From Carnobacterium mobile DSM 4848 (GTDB taxonomy: Bacteria; Bacillota; Bacilli; Lactobacillales; Carnobacteriaceae): a stretch of 64,000 nt of DNA. Below the pieces are notes generated by a model. That model saw only the letters and a list, made by a program, of their open reading frames with translations. It ran no database searches and was not told the DNA's origin. Of the stretch, positions 48,963 through 57,384 are shown in pieces. Within the stretch, counting starts at the first letter, position 1. The number at the start of each line of letters is the position of its first letter. The stretch lies in the NCBI RefSeq assembly GCF_000744825.1, contig NZ_JQMR01000001.1:1296501-1360500 (forward strand). Direction: 5' to 3'. Made by a program: the position numbers and the translations under genes.

Positions 48963-50049
48963 ATTCTTTTTTATTTAGATTTTTTGCAAATTTTCTTAAA
49001 CGATTTAACAACGGCTTGCTGTTGTGTCCAACTAATCCAATAGATTCCACAAACAACTCTAATCCAAAAATCAATCCGATCGTCAAAAGAACGGATCCCC
49101 ACAAAGTAGAGATGGGGTACATTAAAGCGATCACTGAAAAGATAGCGGCAAGGCAGTAAATGGCCAGCACAGTTTGCCGGTGAGTCAATCCTAACGCCAT
49201 TAATTGATGGTGCAAATGCATCTTATCTGCGCTTGATATGGGTTTTTTATTTAGATAACGTCTTAACATCGCATAGATCGTGTCTGTAATTGGGATTCCT
49301 AAAATCACAACTGGGATGATCAATGAGATCAATGTAGCGTTTTTTAATCCTTGCAATGACATGACCGCAATCATAAACCCTAAAAACAAAGCACCTGTAT
49401 CTCCAAGAAAGATCCGGGCAGGGAAAAAATTATACGGCAAAAATCCGGCTAATGCTCCAACCAATACGAAGATCATAATAGAAACAACTGCATTTTCAAC
49501 AGTTAAAAAGAAGTAGCCGATAACGCCCATTGTTGACAATGCAATAATCGAAACCCCTGTTGCTAAACCATCCAATCCATCGACTAAGTTAACAGCATTG
49601 GTAATGGCCAAAATCCAAATTATCGTAAAAGGTAGACTCAAAAAACCAATTGAAAATGAGCCGATGATGGGCAAAGTAACAATATCTATTCGAATATCGG
49701 CAGCAAAATAGATAACCAGTGCTGCAATGGTGATACCCAACATCTTCATTCTAGGTGTCAATTCGATCAAATCATCCACGATACCGGTCACCAAAACGAT
49801 CGTTGCCCCCAAAAATGTCGGTACTATTTGCCAAAGCGGGATCGGCAGTAAGACAAACAAAGCAAAGAAGAAAGACAAATAAATAGCTAAACCACCCATC
49901 GTCGGAACCTCTTTTAGGTTGATTCGTCTTTCGCCCGGCATATCAACAGCACCTATTTTTATAGCTAATTTGCGAATCAAAGGTGTTAGTATCAAGGACA
50001 AAATGGCAGTTACTACACAAGTAACGATAACTAAAAACATATCATACAT
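48961..50049 (-). CDS. tagO: UDP-GlcNAc:undecaprenyl-phosphate GlcNAc-1-phosphate transferase (TagO/WecA family)
   Basis: Starts wall teichoic acid or related polymer linkage units by moving GlcNAc-1-P onto the lipid carrier. 362 residues with about eleven membrane helices and family motifs: GIVDDLIEL near 88, NAVNLVDGLDGLATG near 151, FLGDTGALFLGF near 213 and the cytoplasmic HLHHQLMALG near 280. Flanked by two LCP ligase genes that would attach the finished polymer to peptidoglycan. Confidence 0.93.
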   Translation of the reverse strand: MYDMFLVIVTCVVTAILSLILTPLIRKLAIKIGAVDMPGERRINLKEVPTMGGLAIYLSFFFALFVLLPIPLWQIVPTFLGATIVLVTGIVDDLIELTPRMKMLGITIAALVIYFAADIRIDIVTLPIIGSFSIGFLSLPFTIIWILAITNAVNLVDGLDGLATGVSIIALSTMGVIGYFFLTVENAVVSIMIFVLVGALAGFLPYNFFPARIFLGDTGALFLGFMIAVMSLQGLKNATLISLIIPVVILGIPITDTIYAMLRRYLNKKPISSADKMHLHHQLMALGLTHRQTVLAIYCLAAIFSVIALMYPISTLWGSVLLTIGLIFGLELFVESIGLVGHNSKPLLNRLRKFAKNLNKKE

Positions 50050-50172
50050 TCAAAAGTACCACCTTTAATTCCTATTTTAACCTAATTATACAAACTTAAT
50101 TCCAATATTACAATTGCATTCTGTTAAGGAATCAACTACACTTATAAGAAACTATGAAGATATAGGAGTAAA

Positions 50173-51204
50173 ATGATGCGTTTAAATCGAATGAAAGAAA
50201 AGAAAAAAAAGAAACGAACTTATACTTTTCTGATTGCACTTGCTGTCCTCATCTTAGCTGGAGCAGTCTATGTTACTTACTTAGCCTTATCTACTGGCGA
50301 CTTTTTGGATACGATCCAAGGAAATGATTTGCCAGAAACTGCTATGAATGCTGATGAAAAAATTGTTTTATCTAATAAAGATCCTTTTTCTGTTTTATTA
50401 TTAGGAGTTGACAAACGACCGGGAGACATCGGTCGCGCTGATTCCATTATGGTTGCTACAATCAATCCGGAAACAGAAGATGTACGGCTGCTTTCTATTC
50501 CCCGCGATACTCGCGTAACGTTGCCTAATGGCGAAGTTGATAAAATCAATGCAAGTTATGCTTATGGCGGAATACCAATGACAGTCGAAACAGTTGAAAG
50601 TCTGTTGCAGATTCCTATTCACTATTATGCTCAAATCAATATGCAAGGTTTAGTTACACTTGTTGATGCACTTGGAGGCGTAACAGTTGATTCTCCCTTA
50701 GAATTTGATGTCCAAGATATCGATGATAAAGAAGGCGAGATCCACATCGACAAAGGCATTCAAAAATTGAATGGAGATCAAGCTTTAGGTTATGCACGGA
50801 TGCGTTATGATGATCCGGAAGGCGATTGGGGCAGACAAAAACGTCAACGAGAAGTAGTCACTGAAATTATTAATGAGACTATTTCAATTAAAAGTTTGAC
50901 TAATTTTAGTAAAATTTTTAATGCTGTTGGCCCTAATATCAAAACCAATTTCAAAGGACGTGACTTATGGGCTATCGCAACCAACTACACCAATGCTGCC
51001 CAACACATTGAAACCTTGCAATTAGAAGGCGTAGAAGAGTATGAATACTTTCCAAGTTATGGACAAGATGTCTTCCTCTGGAAACCAGACGAAGAAAAAT
51101 TAGTTGAGCTGCAACAAAACCTTAGACAGCATTTAAATCTGGATCAAACAGATTCTAGTGAATTTTCAGGATTTTCTTCAAGTTCAGCTGTTCTTTCAGA
51201 ATAA
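50173..51204 (+). CDS. LytR-CpsA-Psr family wall-polymer ligase (copy 2)
   Basis: 343 residues: Lys-rich start, one membrane helix (about 18-38), then the LCP domain with FSVLLLGVDKRPGDIGRADSIM, LSIPRDTRVTLPNG and YARMRYDDPEGDWGRQKRQRE, which hold metal and polyprenyl phosphate. A Ser-rich tail ends the protein. AGGAG precedes tandem ATGs at 50173/50176. Divergent from tagO. Having two LCPs is usual and they may be partly redundant. Confidence 0.93.
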   Translation: MMRLNRMKEKKKKKRTYTFLIALAVLILAGAVYVTYLALSTGDFLDTIQGNDLPETAMNADEKIVLSNKDPFSVLLLGVDKRPGDIGRADSIMVATINPETEDVRLLSIPRDTRVTLPNGEVDKINASYAYGGIPMTVETVESLLQIPIHYYAQINMQGLVTLVDALGGVTVDSPLEFDVQDIDDKEGEIHIDKGIQKLNGDQALGYARMRYDDPEGDWGRQKRQREVVTEIINETISIKSLTNFSKIFNAVGPNIKTNFKGRDLWAIATNYTNAAQHIETLQLEGVEEYEYFPSYGQDVFLWKPDEEKLVELQQNLRQHLNLDQTDSSEFSGFSSSSAVLSE

Positions 51205-51214
51205 ACCCTAATTA

Positions 51215-51260
51215 AAAACAGTTCAGCGATAAGAACATTTTCTTATCGCTGAACTGTTTT
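51215..51260. terminator. Bidirectional terminator between LCP copy 2 and nagR
   Basis: A perfect 20-bp stem (51215-51234 with 51241-51260) with a 6-nt loop and flanking A and T runs, between convergent genes. Confidence 0.9.
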
Positions 51261-51276
51261 TTCTATGAAAAAAGGT

Positions 51277-51990
51277 TTATTTGTTTTTTTCAAGATAAAA
51301 TTCAAACCGTTCGCCGACATATTGAGAACGGACATATTCAAAGGGCAGACCTTCTGTTGAATAACTGATTTGTTTCAACCGTAATATGGCTTCTCCCCGT
51401 TTGATTTCTAAATATTCAGCAATTCTTTCCGAAGCCAGCATAGCTGAAACGGTCTGTTCTGCATGACCAACACGCAATCCTTTTTCATTTTCTAAAGCCT
51501 TATACAGAGAGCGCGTAATTTCTAATTTACTTAAATGTTCTACTAAATTGAACGGGATAGTGGCTACTTCAAAACAGATTGGAAGATCATCTGCATACCG
51601 AATCCGTTCCATTCTTAAAACAAGCGTTTCTTCAGTCAACTTTAAGTTCTCGGCTTCGCTTACACTTGCCGACTTCACATGATACGAAATCGTTTTGCTA
51701 GTAGGTTTTTTCCCTTGAGACAGCATGATGTCAGTAAAACTCGCAATCCCCACCATACTTTCCTGCACCTTCTTACTTGATACATATGTCCCGGATCCTA
51801 CTTTTCGTTCCAAGATTCCTTCATCCACTAAAGTTTGAACGGCTTGTCTTAACGTCATCCGGCTAACCTTAAACTGGAGAGCGAGGTCTCTTTCAGAAGG
51901 AATGCGTTCGCCAACTTTCCAAACACCTTCTTCTATGTCTTTACGCATTTGGTTATGAATTTGAATGTAAATTGGTGTTTCCTTCCCCAT
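51277..51990 (-). CDS. nagR: GntR/HutC-family regulator, NagR (YvoA)-like
   Basis: 237 residues: N-terminal winged helix (SERDLALQFKVSRMTLRQAVQTLVDEGILERKVGSGTYV) and a C-terminal UTRA ligand domain. NagR-type proteins bind GlcN-6-P or GlcNAc-6-P and release TGGTCTAGACCA-type operators; exactly such a site lies in the nagA promoter here. AGGAGG precedes the ATG. Third gene of nagA-nagB-nagR, 10 bp after nagB, so it controls its own operon. Confidence 0.88.
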   Translation of the reverse strand: MGKETPIYIQIHNQMRKDIEEGVWKVGERIPSERDLALQFKVSRMTLRQAVQTLVDEGILERKVGSGTYVSSKKVQESMVGIASFTDIMLSQGKKPTSKTISYHVKSASVSEAENLKLTEETLVLRMERIRYADDLPICFEVATIPFNLVEHLSKLEITRSLYKALENEKGLRVGHAEQTVSAMLASERIAEYLEIKRGEAILRLKQISYSTEGLPFEYVRSQYVGERFEFYLEKNK

Positions 51991-52000
51991 CTTCCCCCTC

Positions 52001-52705
52001 CTAGTGTTGGATTAATTTAGCAGCTGCTTCATCTACAATAATAACTACATTTGGGTGTTGTTGCAAAACACTAGCCGGTACTTCTGTTGTAACAGGACCT
52101 TCAATTGTATGTTTAATAGCTTCAGCTTTTTCTTCACCAAATGCCATTAAAATAATTTTTTTAGCAGAGAGAATATTTTTGATTCCCATTGAGTAAGCAA
52201 AACGAGGTACTTCTTCAACTGTATCAAAATTACGTTTATTCGATTCGATGGTTGAATCTGTTAAAGCTACCTTTCGTGTGGTTGAATCAAATGAAGTTCC
52301 TGGTTCATTGAATCCAATATGAGCATTCGTTCCAATTCCCAAAATTTGAATATCGATCGGATGTTCTGCAATAATTTGGTTGTAACGGGCAGGTTCACTG
52401 TTTTCATCTGCTAATCCGTCTGGCACGTAAGTTTCTTTAAATGGTTTATGTGAAAAAAGTTGTTCTTGCATAAAGTAATGGTAACTTTGAGGATTTTCTG
52501 GCGACAAGCCAAAATATTCGTCTAAGTTGATAGAAGTCATATCGGTAAAGTCAAGGTCACTGGCTACCATTTCTTTATATAAAGTCACAGGTGTACTGCC
52601 GGTTGCCAAGCCCAATACTTTAGCGTCTTGTTTCATACCTTCTTTGATCAATTCAAATGCTTTTTTTCCGCCTTCGATGTTATCTTTTACAATAATCGTT
52701 TCCAT
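52001..52705 (-). CDS. nagB: Glucosamine-6-phosphate deaminase
   Basis: Converts GlcN-6-P to fructose-6-P and ammonia, closing amino-sugar catabolism. About 234 residues from the ATG at 52705 (AAGGA upstream; six more in-frame codons begin with GTG). Visible motifs: [15 protein letters not shown] near 33, [11 protein letters not shown] near 57, [15 protein letters not shown] near 122. Lies 21 bp after nagA. Confidence 0.95.
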   Translation of the reverse strand: METIIVKDNIEGGKKAFELIKEGMKQDAKVLGLATGSTPVTLYKEMVASDLDFTDMTSINLDEYFGLSPENPQSYHYFMQEQLFSHKPFKETYVPDGLADENSEPARYNQIIAEHPIDIQILGIGTNAHIGFNEPGTSFDSTTRKVALTDSTIESNKRNFDTVEEVPRFAYSMGIKNILSAKKIILMAFGEEKAEAIKHTIEGPVTTEVPASVLQQHPNVVIIVDEAAAKLIQH

Positions 52706-52726
52706 TCTTTTCCCATCCTTCACTTC

Positions 52727-53863
52727 TTAATTTTTTAAAACCAGTTCACCAAAACTAATGGTTTGTTCAAGATTTAGATCTTGATCAAACACTACCATAT
52801 CTGCATCTTTTCCGACTTCTAACGTTCCTTTTTGGGTTAAGCCAAATTCTTTTGCTTGGTTGACTGAACTCATTTTGACTGCATCTTCAATTCTGCAGCC
52901 TGTAAAGGCCATCATATTTTTAAAAGCATCTTTGAATTGCAATACACTGCCGGCTAATGTGCCATCTGCCAACCGGGCTTGTTTGTCTTTTACGAAAACT
53001 TTTTGTCCGCCAAGCTCACTCTCTCCATCTGGCATACCCTTAGCCCGCATCGAATCTGTAATCAACTCAATATGATCTGGACCTAGGATTTGATAAGCAA
53101 TGTTTACCATATCCGGAGCAATATGGTAACCGTCGACAATCATTTCAGAATATAGTTTTTCTAAAAAGGCATGTCCTGTCACACCTGGCTCGCGATGGTG
53201 CAATCCTCTTTGAGCGTTATACAAATGAGTAACATGAGAAGCTTTTGAATCCATCAATTGGGCGCGTGTTGCATTGCTGTGCCCCACTGAAAGGACAATG
53301 TTGTGATCCACACAATATTTTTCGAACTCAGTTGCATCACTCGTCTCTGGAGCATAGGTGACTAAGCGAATCAAACCACCGCTTAAGTCATTCCATTTAC
53401 GCATCATTGCGGCGTCTGGAATTTTAATGTACTCTTCTGGTTGTGCTCCTTTAAAATCAACCGAAACAAATGGGCCTTCAAGATGGATTCCTTGGATGAC
53501 CGGATTGCGTTCAGCTGCTTCTTTAATAGCTACCATTGCTTTTTCAATATTTTGATACGACTGAGTCATTGTAGTCGCAAAATAGGAAGTGATGCCTTCT
53601 TGCTGCATTTTGTGTACCATTTGATCGATTTCTTCTGGGTTCCCGTCCATACTGTCCCAGCCATAACCGCCGTGACTGTGCACATCAATAAATCCAGGGA
53701 CAATTATTTTTCCTGCTGCATCTATTATCGTATCCCCTTCAGCTTCTTTAAAATCAGCCATTTCACCAATGTCCAAAATAGTTTTTGCGCAACGGACAAA
53801 ACCCTTTTCAATCTTTTCTGTTCCCGTATAAAGAGTTGCATTTATCCATACAGTTGTTCCCAT
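52727..53863 (-). CDS. nagA: N-acetylglucosamine-6-phosphate deacetylase
   Basis: Deacetylates GlcNAc-6-P to GlcN-6-P, first catabolic step after PTS uptake or wall recycling. 378 residues, amidohydrolase fold: metal site DVHSHGGYGWD near 59, LEGPFV near 128, SVGHSNAT near 191, THLYNAQ near 212 and LITDSMRAKG near 265, ending with AGSVLQFKDAFKN and KDADMVVFD. Its promoter carries the NagR operator and lies beside the left end of the IS1202-like element. Confidence 0.96.
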   Translation of the reverse strand: MGTTVWINATLYTGTEKIEKGFVRCAKTILDIGEMADFKEAEGDTIIDAAGKIIVPGFIDVHSHGGYGWDSMDGNPEEIDQMVHKMQQEGITSYFATTMTQSYQNIEKAMVAIKEAAERNPVIQGIHLEGPFVSVDFKGAQPEEYIKIPDAAMMRKWNDLSGGLIRLVTYAPETSDATEFEKYCVDHNIVLSVGHSNATRAQLMDSKASHVTHLYNAQRGLHHREPGVTGHAFLEKLYSEMIVDGYHIAPDMVNIAYQILGPDHIELITDSMRAKGMPDGESELGGQKVFVKDKQARLADGTLAGSVLQFKDAFKNMMAFTGCRIEDAVKMSSVNQAKEFGLTQKGTLEVGKDADMVVFDQDLNLEQTISFGELVLKN

Positions 53864-53892
53864 GTAAGCCCTCCTTTATTTAATCACTTTTT

Positions 53893-53920
53893 ATTATAAA
53901 TGGTCTAGACCATAAGTCAA
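53893..53920 (-). promoter_or_regulatory. nagA promoter with embedded NagR operator
   Basis: On the minus strand TTGACT (complement of 53915-53920) and TATAAT (complement of 53893-53898) are 16 bp apart. The spacer contains the perfect palindrome ATGGTCTAGACCAT (53900-53913), a NagR/DasR-type site, so repressor and polymerase cannot bind together. Confidence 0.88.
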
Positions 53921-53946
53921 GCAGAATATCATTCCTTCAGTTTGAG
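53920..53946. repeat. 27-bp target duplication, left copy
   Basis: Identical over 27 bp to 57358-57384. It marks the insertion site of the IS1202-like element; its first base is also the first base of the nagA -35 hexamer, which stays intact. Confidence 0.9.
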
Positions 53947-53965
53947 TATCATTCGAACGTGATAA

Positions 53966-55805
53966 TGTCCTAAGCTTAGTGTAAAATTTTTGGTGGTAGA
54001 GAATTTAAAACATTCAAAGCCGAACAATTCTTGTTTTTTATGAAATTGACAAAAAAAGAGGAAAGTCATTACAATACAATTATAGGTTCGTACGCCTAAA
54101 TATAATCGTAGAGGATGACTTTCCATGGAAATTAGTTTAACAGAAATTATCGAAATAATAAAGGGTTCCAATGATGGAATCGATGCAGAAAGAAAATTAC
54201 AAGTTTATTTTTCAAATAAAATCAGCGACATTATGCAGCTTATTTTAGAGTATATCGATGATGGATTAGCAGAAGAATATAAGAAACAAGGCTATAGAAT
54301 CGAGAAAAGAGATCTTCGTACGATTCAGTTTCTTTTTGGAAAAGTTACATTCAAGCGAAGAAGAATGAAAAAAGAAATGGAAAAAGCACTTTATCCATTA
54401 GATAAAGAAATGGGCTTTATTTCAAGAGAAACCTTCTCTCCTCTTCTTTTACGGAACATTGCGGAGATCGCCTCCGGCACAGTATTAAGAAAAACAGCAC
54501 AAGCAACGGCCTTATTAACGCCTTTTACGATCAGCCATACAAAAGTCAAAGCCGTCTTGGATACAGTGGGAGAGTTTCAACAGAATTACACAGAAAATCA
54601 TCTTTTAGACGTCACTAAACTGACTGAGCCGAAAGAGAAAAAGAACGTTCCTTTCCTGTACATAGAAGGCGATGGGCTGATGTATAAAGAAATCAAAAAG
54701 AAACGTGGAGAGATCCATCGGATCCAAATTGCCGAAGGAGTCGAAAAAAACGGCAAACGAACTCGTTTAACAGGAACGCATTACTTCTCTTCCACAGACA
54801 GTACTGAAGTGGCTTGGAGTCTCGTGCAAAACTACCTTTATCTCAACTATGACTTAACGAATACGCTTGTCATTTCAAACAGTGATGGAGGTTCTGGATA
54901 TGAATTCGATAAATTTAATGCGGTCGTTCAAGGCTGCTTGCGTCATGAACATGTACGAGATACGTATCATGTGAATCAAAAGATCAAACAACGACTGAAC
55001 TTCGTTCCTGAGTTACAATCTCCTCTAAAAAAAGCCATCCAAGATCACGAGCGGGAAGCAGTCTCAGCTGTTTTAGATACAGCTGAGAGTATCATCGGAG
55101 ACGAACAAGCAGCCCAACTAGAAGAGCAAATCAGACGATTAAGAGGCTACCTTTCAAGAAACTGGGAGTATTTGACGCCCATTTATAAACGAGGGCTGGG
55201 AGAAGCAGCTCACGGTATTGGAACTTGTGAGAGCAACCACCGTCCTTATAGCTATCGTGTAAAAGGCCAAGGAAAGTATTGGTCTAAAAAAGGACTGACC
55301 CATGTCGTTTATGTGATCGAGGGTTTAAAAAACGGAACTTTAGATCGAGCCATCATTGAACAGCAGCCGGAGTATAAGAAACAAGCCAGTGCGTCTTATA
55401 AAGCTGCCCTTAAGGCAGCCCATAAAAAAGTACCCCACCAAACTCATGAGGGTGTCCGTCATGGATCGATTCCTCATGTAAGTCGTTCCAGCAGCACGGG
55501 AAACTTGAGTGCTATTTTTAACTATTAACCAGCAAAAGAGTGGAGATCGTGCTGTGCACGATACGACTCGGTTCTTGATAAGGGGTTTTCCCTTGGTAGA
55601 CTGATGGCAGAGACGTGTTTAAATTTTTTAAAAGGAATAGGTAATAGGGTTCAAGGGAAATGGGCCCCCTTGTCAAGGATTTGCGAGAAAACAACAAATA
55701 AAAATCGAACAAAACAGCGACAAACGCTATAATTGTTAGAGATAAAAAGTGATTTCATCTTTTTTGTAATTTTACCGAGAATATCTTGACACTAACTGTC
55801 CTAAG
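53966..55805 (+). mobile_element. ISLre2-family element (53975-55796) with 9-bp duplication
   Basis: 1,822 bp, bounded by exact TGTCCTAAG at 53966-53974 and 55797-55805. Ends are inverted: CTTAGTGTAAAATTTT at the left against GTTAGTGTCAAGATATT at the right read inward. One transposase gene inside. A 9-bp duplication is typical for ISLre2. It inserted near the left end of the IS1202-like element. Confidence 0.88.
54125..55528 (+). CDS. ISLre2-family transposase
   Basis: 467 residues of the UPF0236/ISLre2 family. N-terminal helical part with KRDLRTIQFLFGKVTFKRRRM, a central LYIEGDGLMYKE (putative first catalytic Asp near 181), ISNSDGGSGYEFDKF near 256 (second Asp), and C-terminal AHGIGTCESNHRPYSYRVKGQGKYWSKKG with the expected Glu. 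The reading frame is complete, so the element may be active. Related by family, but not closely, to the partial transposase at 63325-64000. Confidence 0.92.
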   Translation: MEISLTEIIEIIKGSNDGIDAERKLQVYFSNKISDIMQLILEYIDDGLAEEYKKQGYRIEKRDLRTIQFLFGKVTFKRRRMKKEMEKALYPLDKEMGFISRETFSPLLLRNIAEIASGTVLRKTAQATALLTPFTISHTKVKAVLDTVGEFQQNYTENHLLDVTKLTEPKEKKNVPFLYIEGDGLMYKEIKKKRGEIHRIQIAEGVEKNGKRTRLTGTHYFSSTDSTEVAWSLVQNYLYLNYDLTNTLVISNSDGGSGYEFDKFNAVVQGCLRHEHVRDTYHVNQKIKQRLNFVPELQSPLKKAIQDHEREAVSAVLDTAESIIGDEQAAQLEEQIRRLRGYLSRNWEYLTPIYKRGLGEAAHGIGTCESNHRPYSYRVKGQGKYWSKKGLTHVVYVIEGLKNGTLDRAIIEQQPEYKKQASASYKAALKAAHKKVPHQTHEGVRHGSIPHVSRSSSTGNLSAIFNY

Positions 55806-55847
55806 TAGGTCGAAGCATAAAATGTCCCAAAATGATAAAATAAACTC
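55529..55847. other. Non-coding end of ISLre2 plus leader of the IS1202-like transposase
   Basis: Bases 55529-55796 are the 3' part of the ISLre2 element with no supported gene. 55797-55805 is its duplication. 55806-55847 is IS1202-like leader with a subterminal ATGTCCCAAAA motif that also occurs inverted at the right end. Confidence 0.75.
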
Positions 55848-57254
55848 ATGAAAAGGATCATGCTAACGATGAATGAAGATAAAAAATATAAAGTAATAAA
55901 AGCTGTGGCAGAAAAAAGAAAGGAAAAAAAGAGAGCTTGTGTTGAACTTGGGCTCTCGACGAGGCAAGTCAACAGATTGATTCAAGACTATCAAAAAGGA
56001 GGAAAAGCTATTTTTTCACACGGTAACAGAGGAAAAACGGCTAAGCACGCTGTGCCAAAGGAAACAAAAAAACAAGTGGTCGAGCTCTATCAAAGTTTTA
56101 AGATACAGCCTAATGTGAAGCATTTTACTGAAATTCTGAAGGAGGATTATGACATCTGTTACACCGATACGACTATTCGTCGTATTTTATATCAAGCGAA
56201 TATTTTATCACCTAAAACCCAAAGAAAAACGCGTAAGAAAATAAAAGCTCGAATCAAAGCTAAATCGATGAAAGGAGAAAAAAAGGCTGAGAACCCATTG
56301 GTTCCAAGAGCCGAAGATCAAATGGAGTTACCCGAAAAAAGCCATCCCAGCCGTCCTAGAAAGAAATATCAGGGGGAGCTTATTCAAATGGATGCCAGTT
56401 CCTATAACTGGTTTGGTAAAGAGGTGACACATCTTCATTTAGCTATTGATGACGCTTCTGGTAATATCGTTGGGGCTTATTTCGATACGCAAGAAACACT
56501 CAAGGGTTATTATCATGTGCTCAATCAGATTCTAACGAAACAAGGCATTCCCTTAGCTTTTTTGACAGATAAACGAACGGTTTTTGAATACACATCAAAA
56601 GCCATGAGAGCGGTTGAAGAAGATACATTTACCCAGTTCGGGTTTGCCTGTCATCAACTCGGTATTGAGATTAGAACTTCATCTATTCCACAAGCTAAAG
56701 GACGTGTAGAGCGCTTAAACGGGACTGTTCAATCGCGACTTCCTGTAGATTTAGAATTAGCTGGAATACAATCTATTGAGGAAGCCAATCATTTTTTAAC
56801 GAAATGGGTTAGAACTTTCAATAAGAAGTTTGGTCATAAAACGAAGGAATCCATTTATGAAAAGGCACCAACTAAATCTGAAATCAATTTGTTATTAGCA
56901 CGAGTAGCGAATAGAAAAGTGGATAGTGGGCATCATATTCGTTATCAAAATAACTACTACCTGCCTACGGAAGGTAGTGAAGATAAATACTTCACACGAA
57001 AATCAAAGGTGCTAATTATCGAAGCGTTTAATGGAGATATCTATGTAAATATAGCTGAAAAAATATACACAACAAGGAGCCTGAAAGAGCATGACTATTA
57101 CTCAAAAGAGTTTGATCCGATTCCAGAGCAAAAAAAAGAAAGACGCCAGTATATTCCCCCACAATCTCACCCGTGGAAACTAGAATCTTTCAAAAGATAT
57201 CTTCGCAGTGTCGGAAAAACACTCGAAGAGTACGAAGCTGAACAAACAGCTTAA
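55848..57254 (+). CDS. IS1202/ISNCY-like transposase with integrase-type catalytic core
   Basis: 468 residues: N-terminal helix-turn-helix (KKRACVELGLSTRQVNRLIQDYQKGG), a basic linker (RKTRKKIKARIKAK), then an rve-type DDE core with IQMDASSYNW near 183, LTDKRTVFE near 244 and PQAKGRVERLNGTVQSRLP near 288, where the last E completes the triad. The frame is intact although its element is split by ISLre2. The start could also be the ATG at 55860, closer to AAAAGG. Confidence 0.88.
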   Translation: MKRIMLTMNEDKKYKVIKAVAEKRKEKKRACVELGLSTRQVNRLIQDYQKGGKAIFSHGNRGKTAKHAVPKETKKQVVELYQSFKIQPNVKHFTEILKEDYDICYTDTTIRRILYQANILSPKTQRKTRKKIKARIKAKSMKGEKKAENPLVPRAEDQMELPEKSHPSRPRKKYQGELIQMDASSYNWFGKEVTHLHLAIDDASGNIVGAYFDTQETLKGYYHVLNQILTKQGIPLAFLTDKRTVFEYTSKAMRAVEEDTFTQFGFACHQLGIEIRTSSIPQAKGRVERLNGTVQSRLPVDLELAGIQSIEEANHFLTKWVRTFNKKFGHKTKESIYEKAPTKSEINLLLARVANRKVDSGHHIRYQNNYYLPTEGSEDKYFTRKSKVLIIEAFNGDIYVNIAEKIYTTRSLKEHDYYSKEFDPIPEQKKERRQYIPPQSHPWKLESFKRYLRSVGKTLEEYEAEQTA

Positions 57255-57273
57255 GGCTAATTTTAACAAATTC

Positions 57274-57324
57274 AGTCACATTAATGCAAGCTTTTGCGAA
57301 GTAAAAGCTTGCATTAATGTGACT
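57274..57324. terminator. Perfect hairpin at the right end of the IS1202-like element
   Basis: A perfect 22-bp stem (57274-57295 with 57303-57324) and 7-nt loop, right after the transposase. It would stop transcription entering or leaving the element. Confidence 0.8.
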
Positions 57325-57357
57325 CTTGGTTTTGGGACATTTTTACTTTCGCTTGAC

Positions 57358-57384
57358 AGCAGAATATCATTCCTTCAGTTTGAG
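57358..57384. repeat. 27-bp target duplication, right copy
   Basis: Matches 53920-53946 exactly. It contains the stop codon of the LtaS-like gene (57375-57377), so the insertion happened 17 bp past that stop and broke no gene. Confidence 0.9.

Larger units (their letters stand above)
53947..57357 (+). mobile_element. IS1202-like element, interrupted by an ISLre2 element
   Basis: Bounded by the 27-bp direct repeats 53920-53946 and 57358-57384; the IS1202 group is known for unusually long duplications of 24-29 bp. The ends are inverted repeats: the left starts TATCATTCGAACGTGATAA, then TGTCC, and the right read inward starts TGTCAAGCGAAAGTAAAAA, then TGTCC, about 20 of 28 matching. Removing the ISLre2 element and one 9-bp copy restores a left end joined to the transposase leader at 55806, giving a parent of about 1.58 kb. 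Confidence 0.85.
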
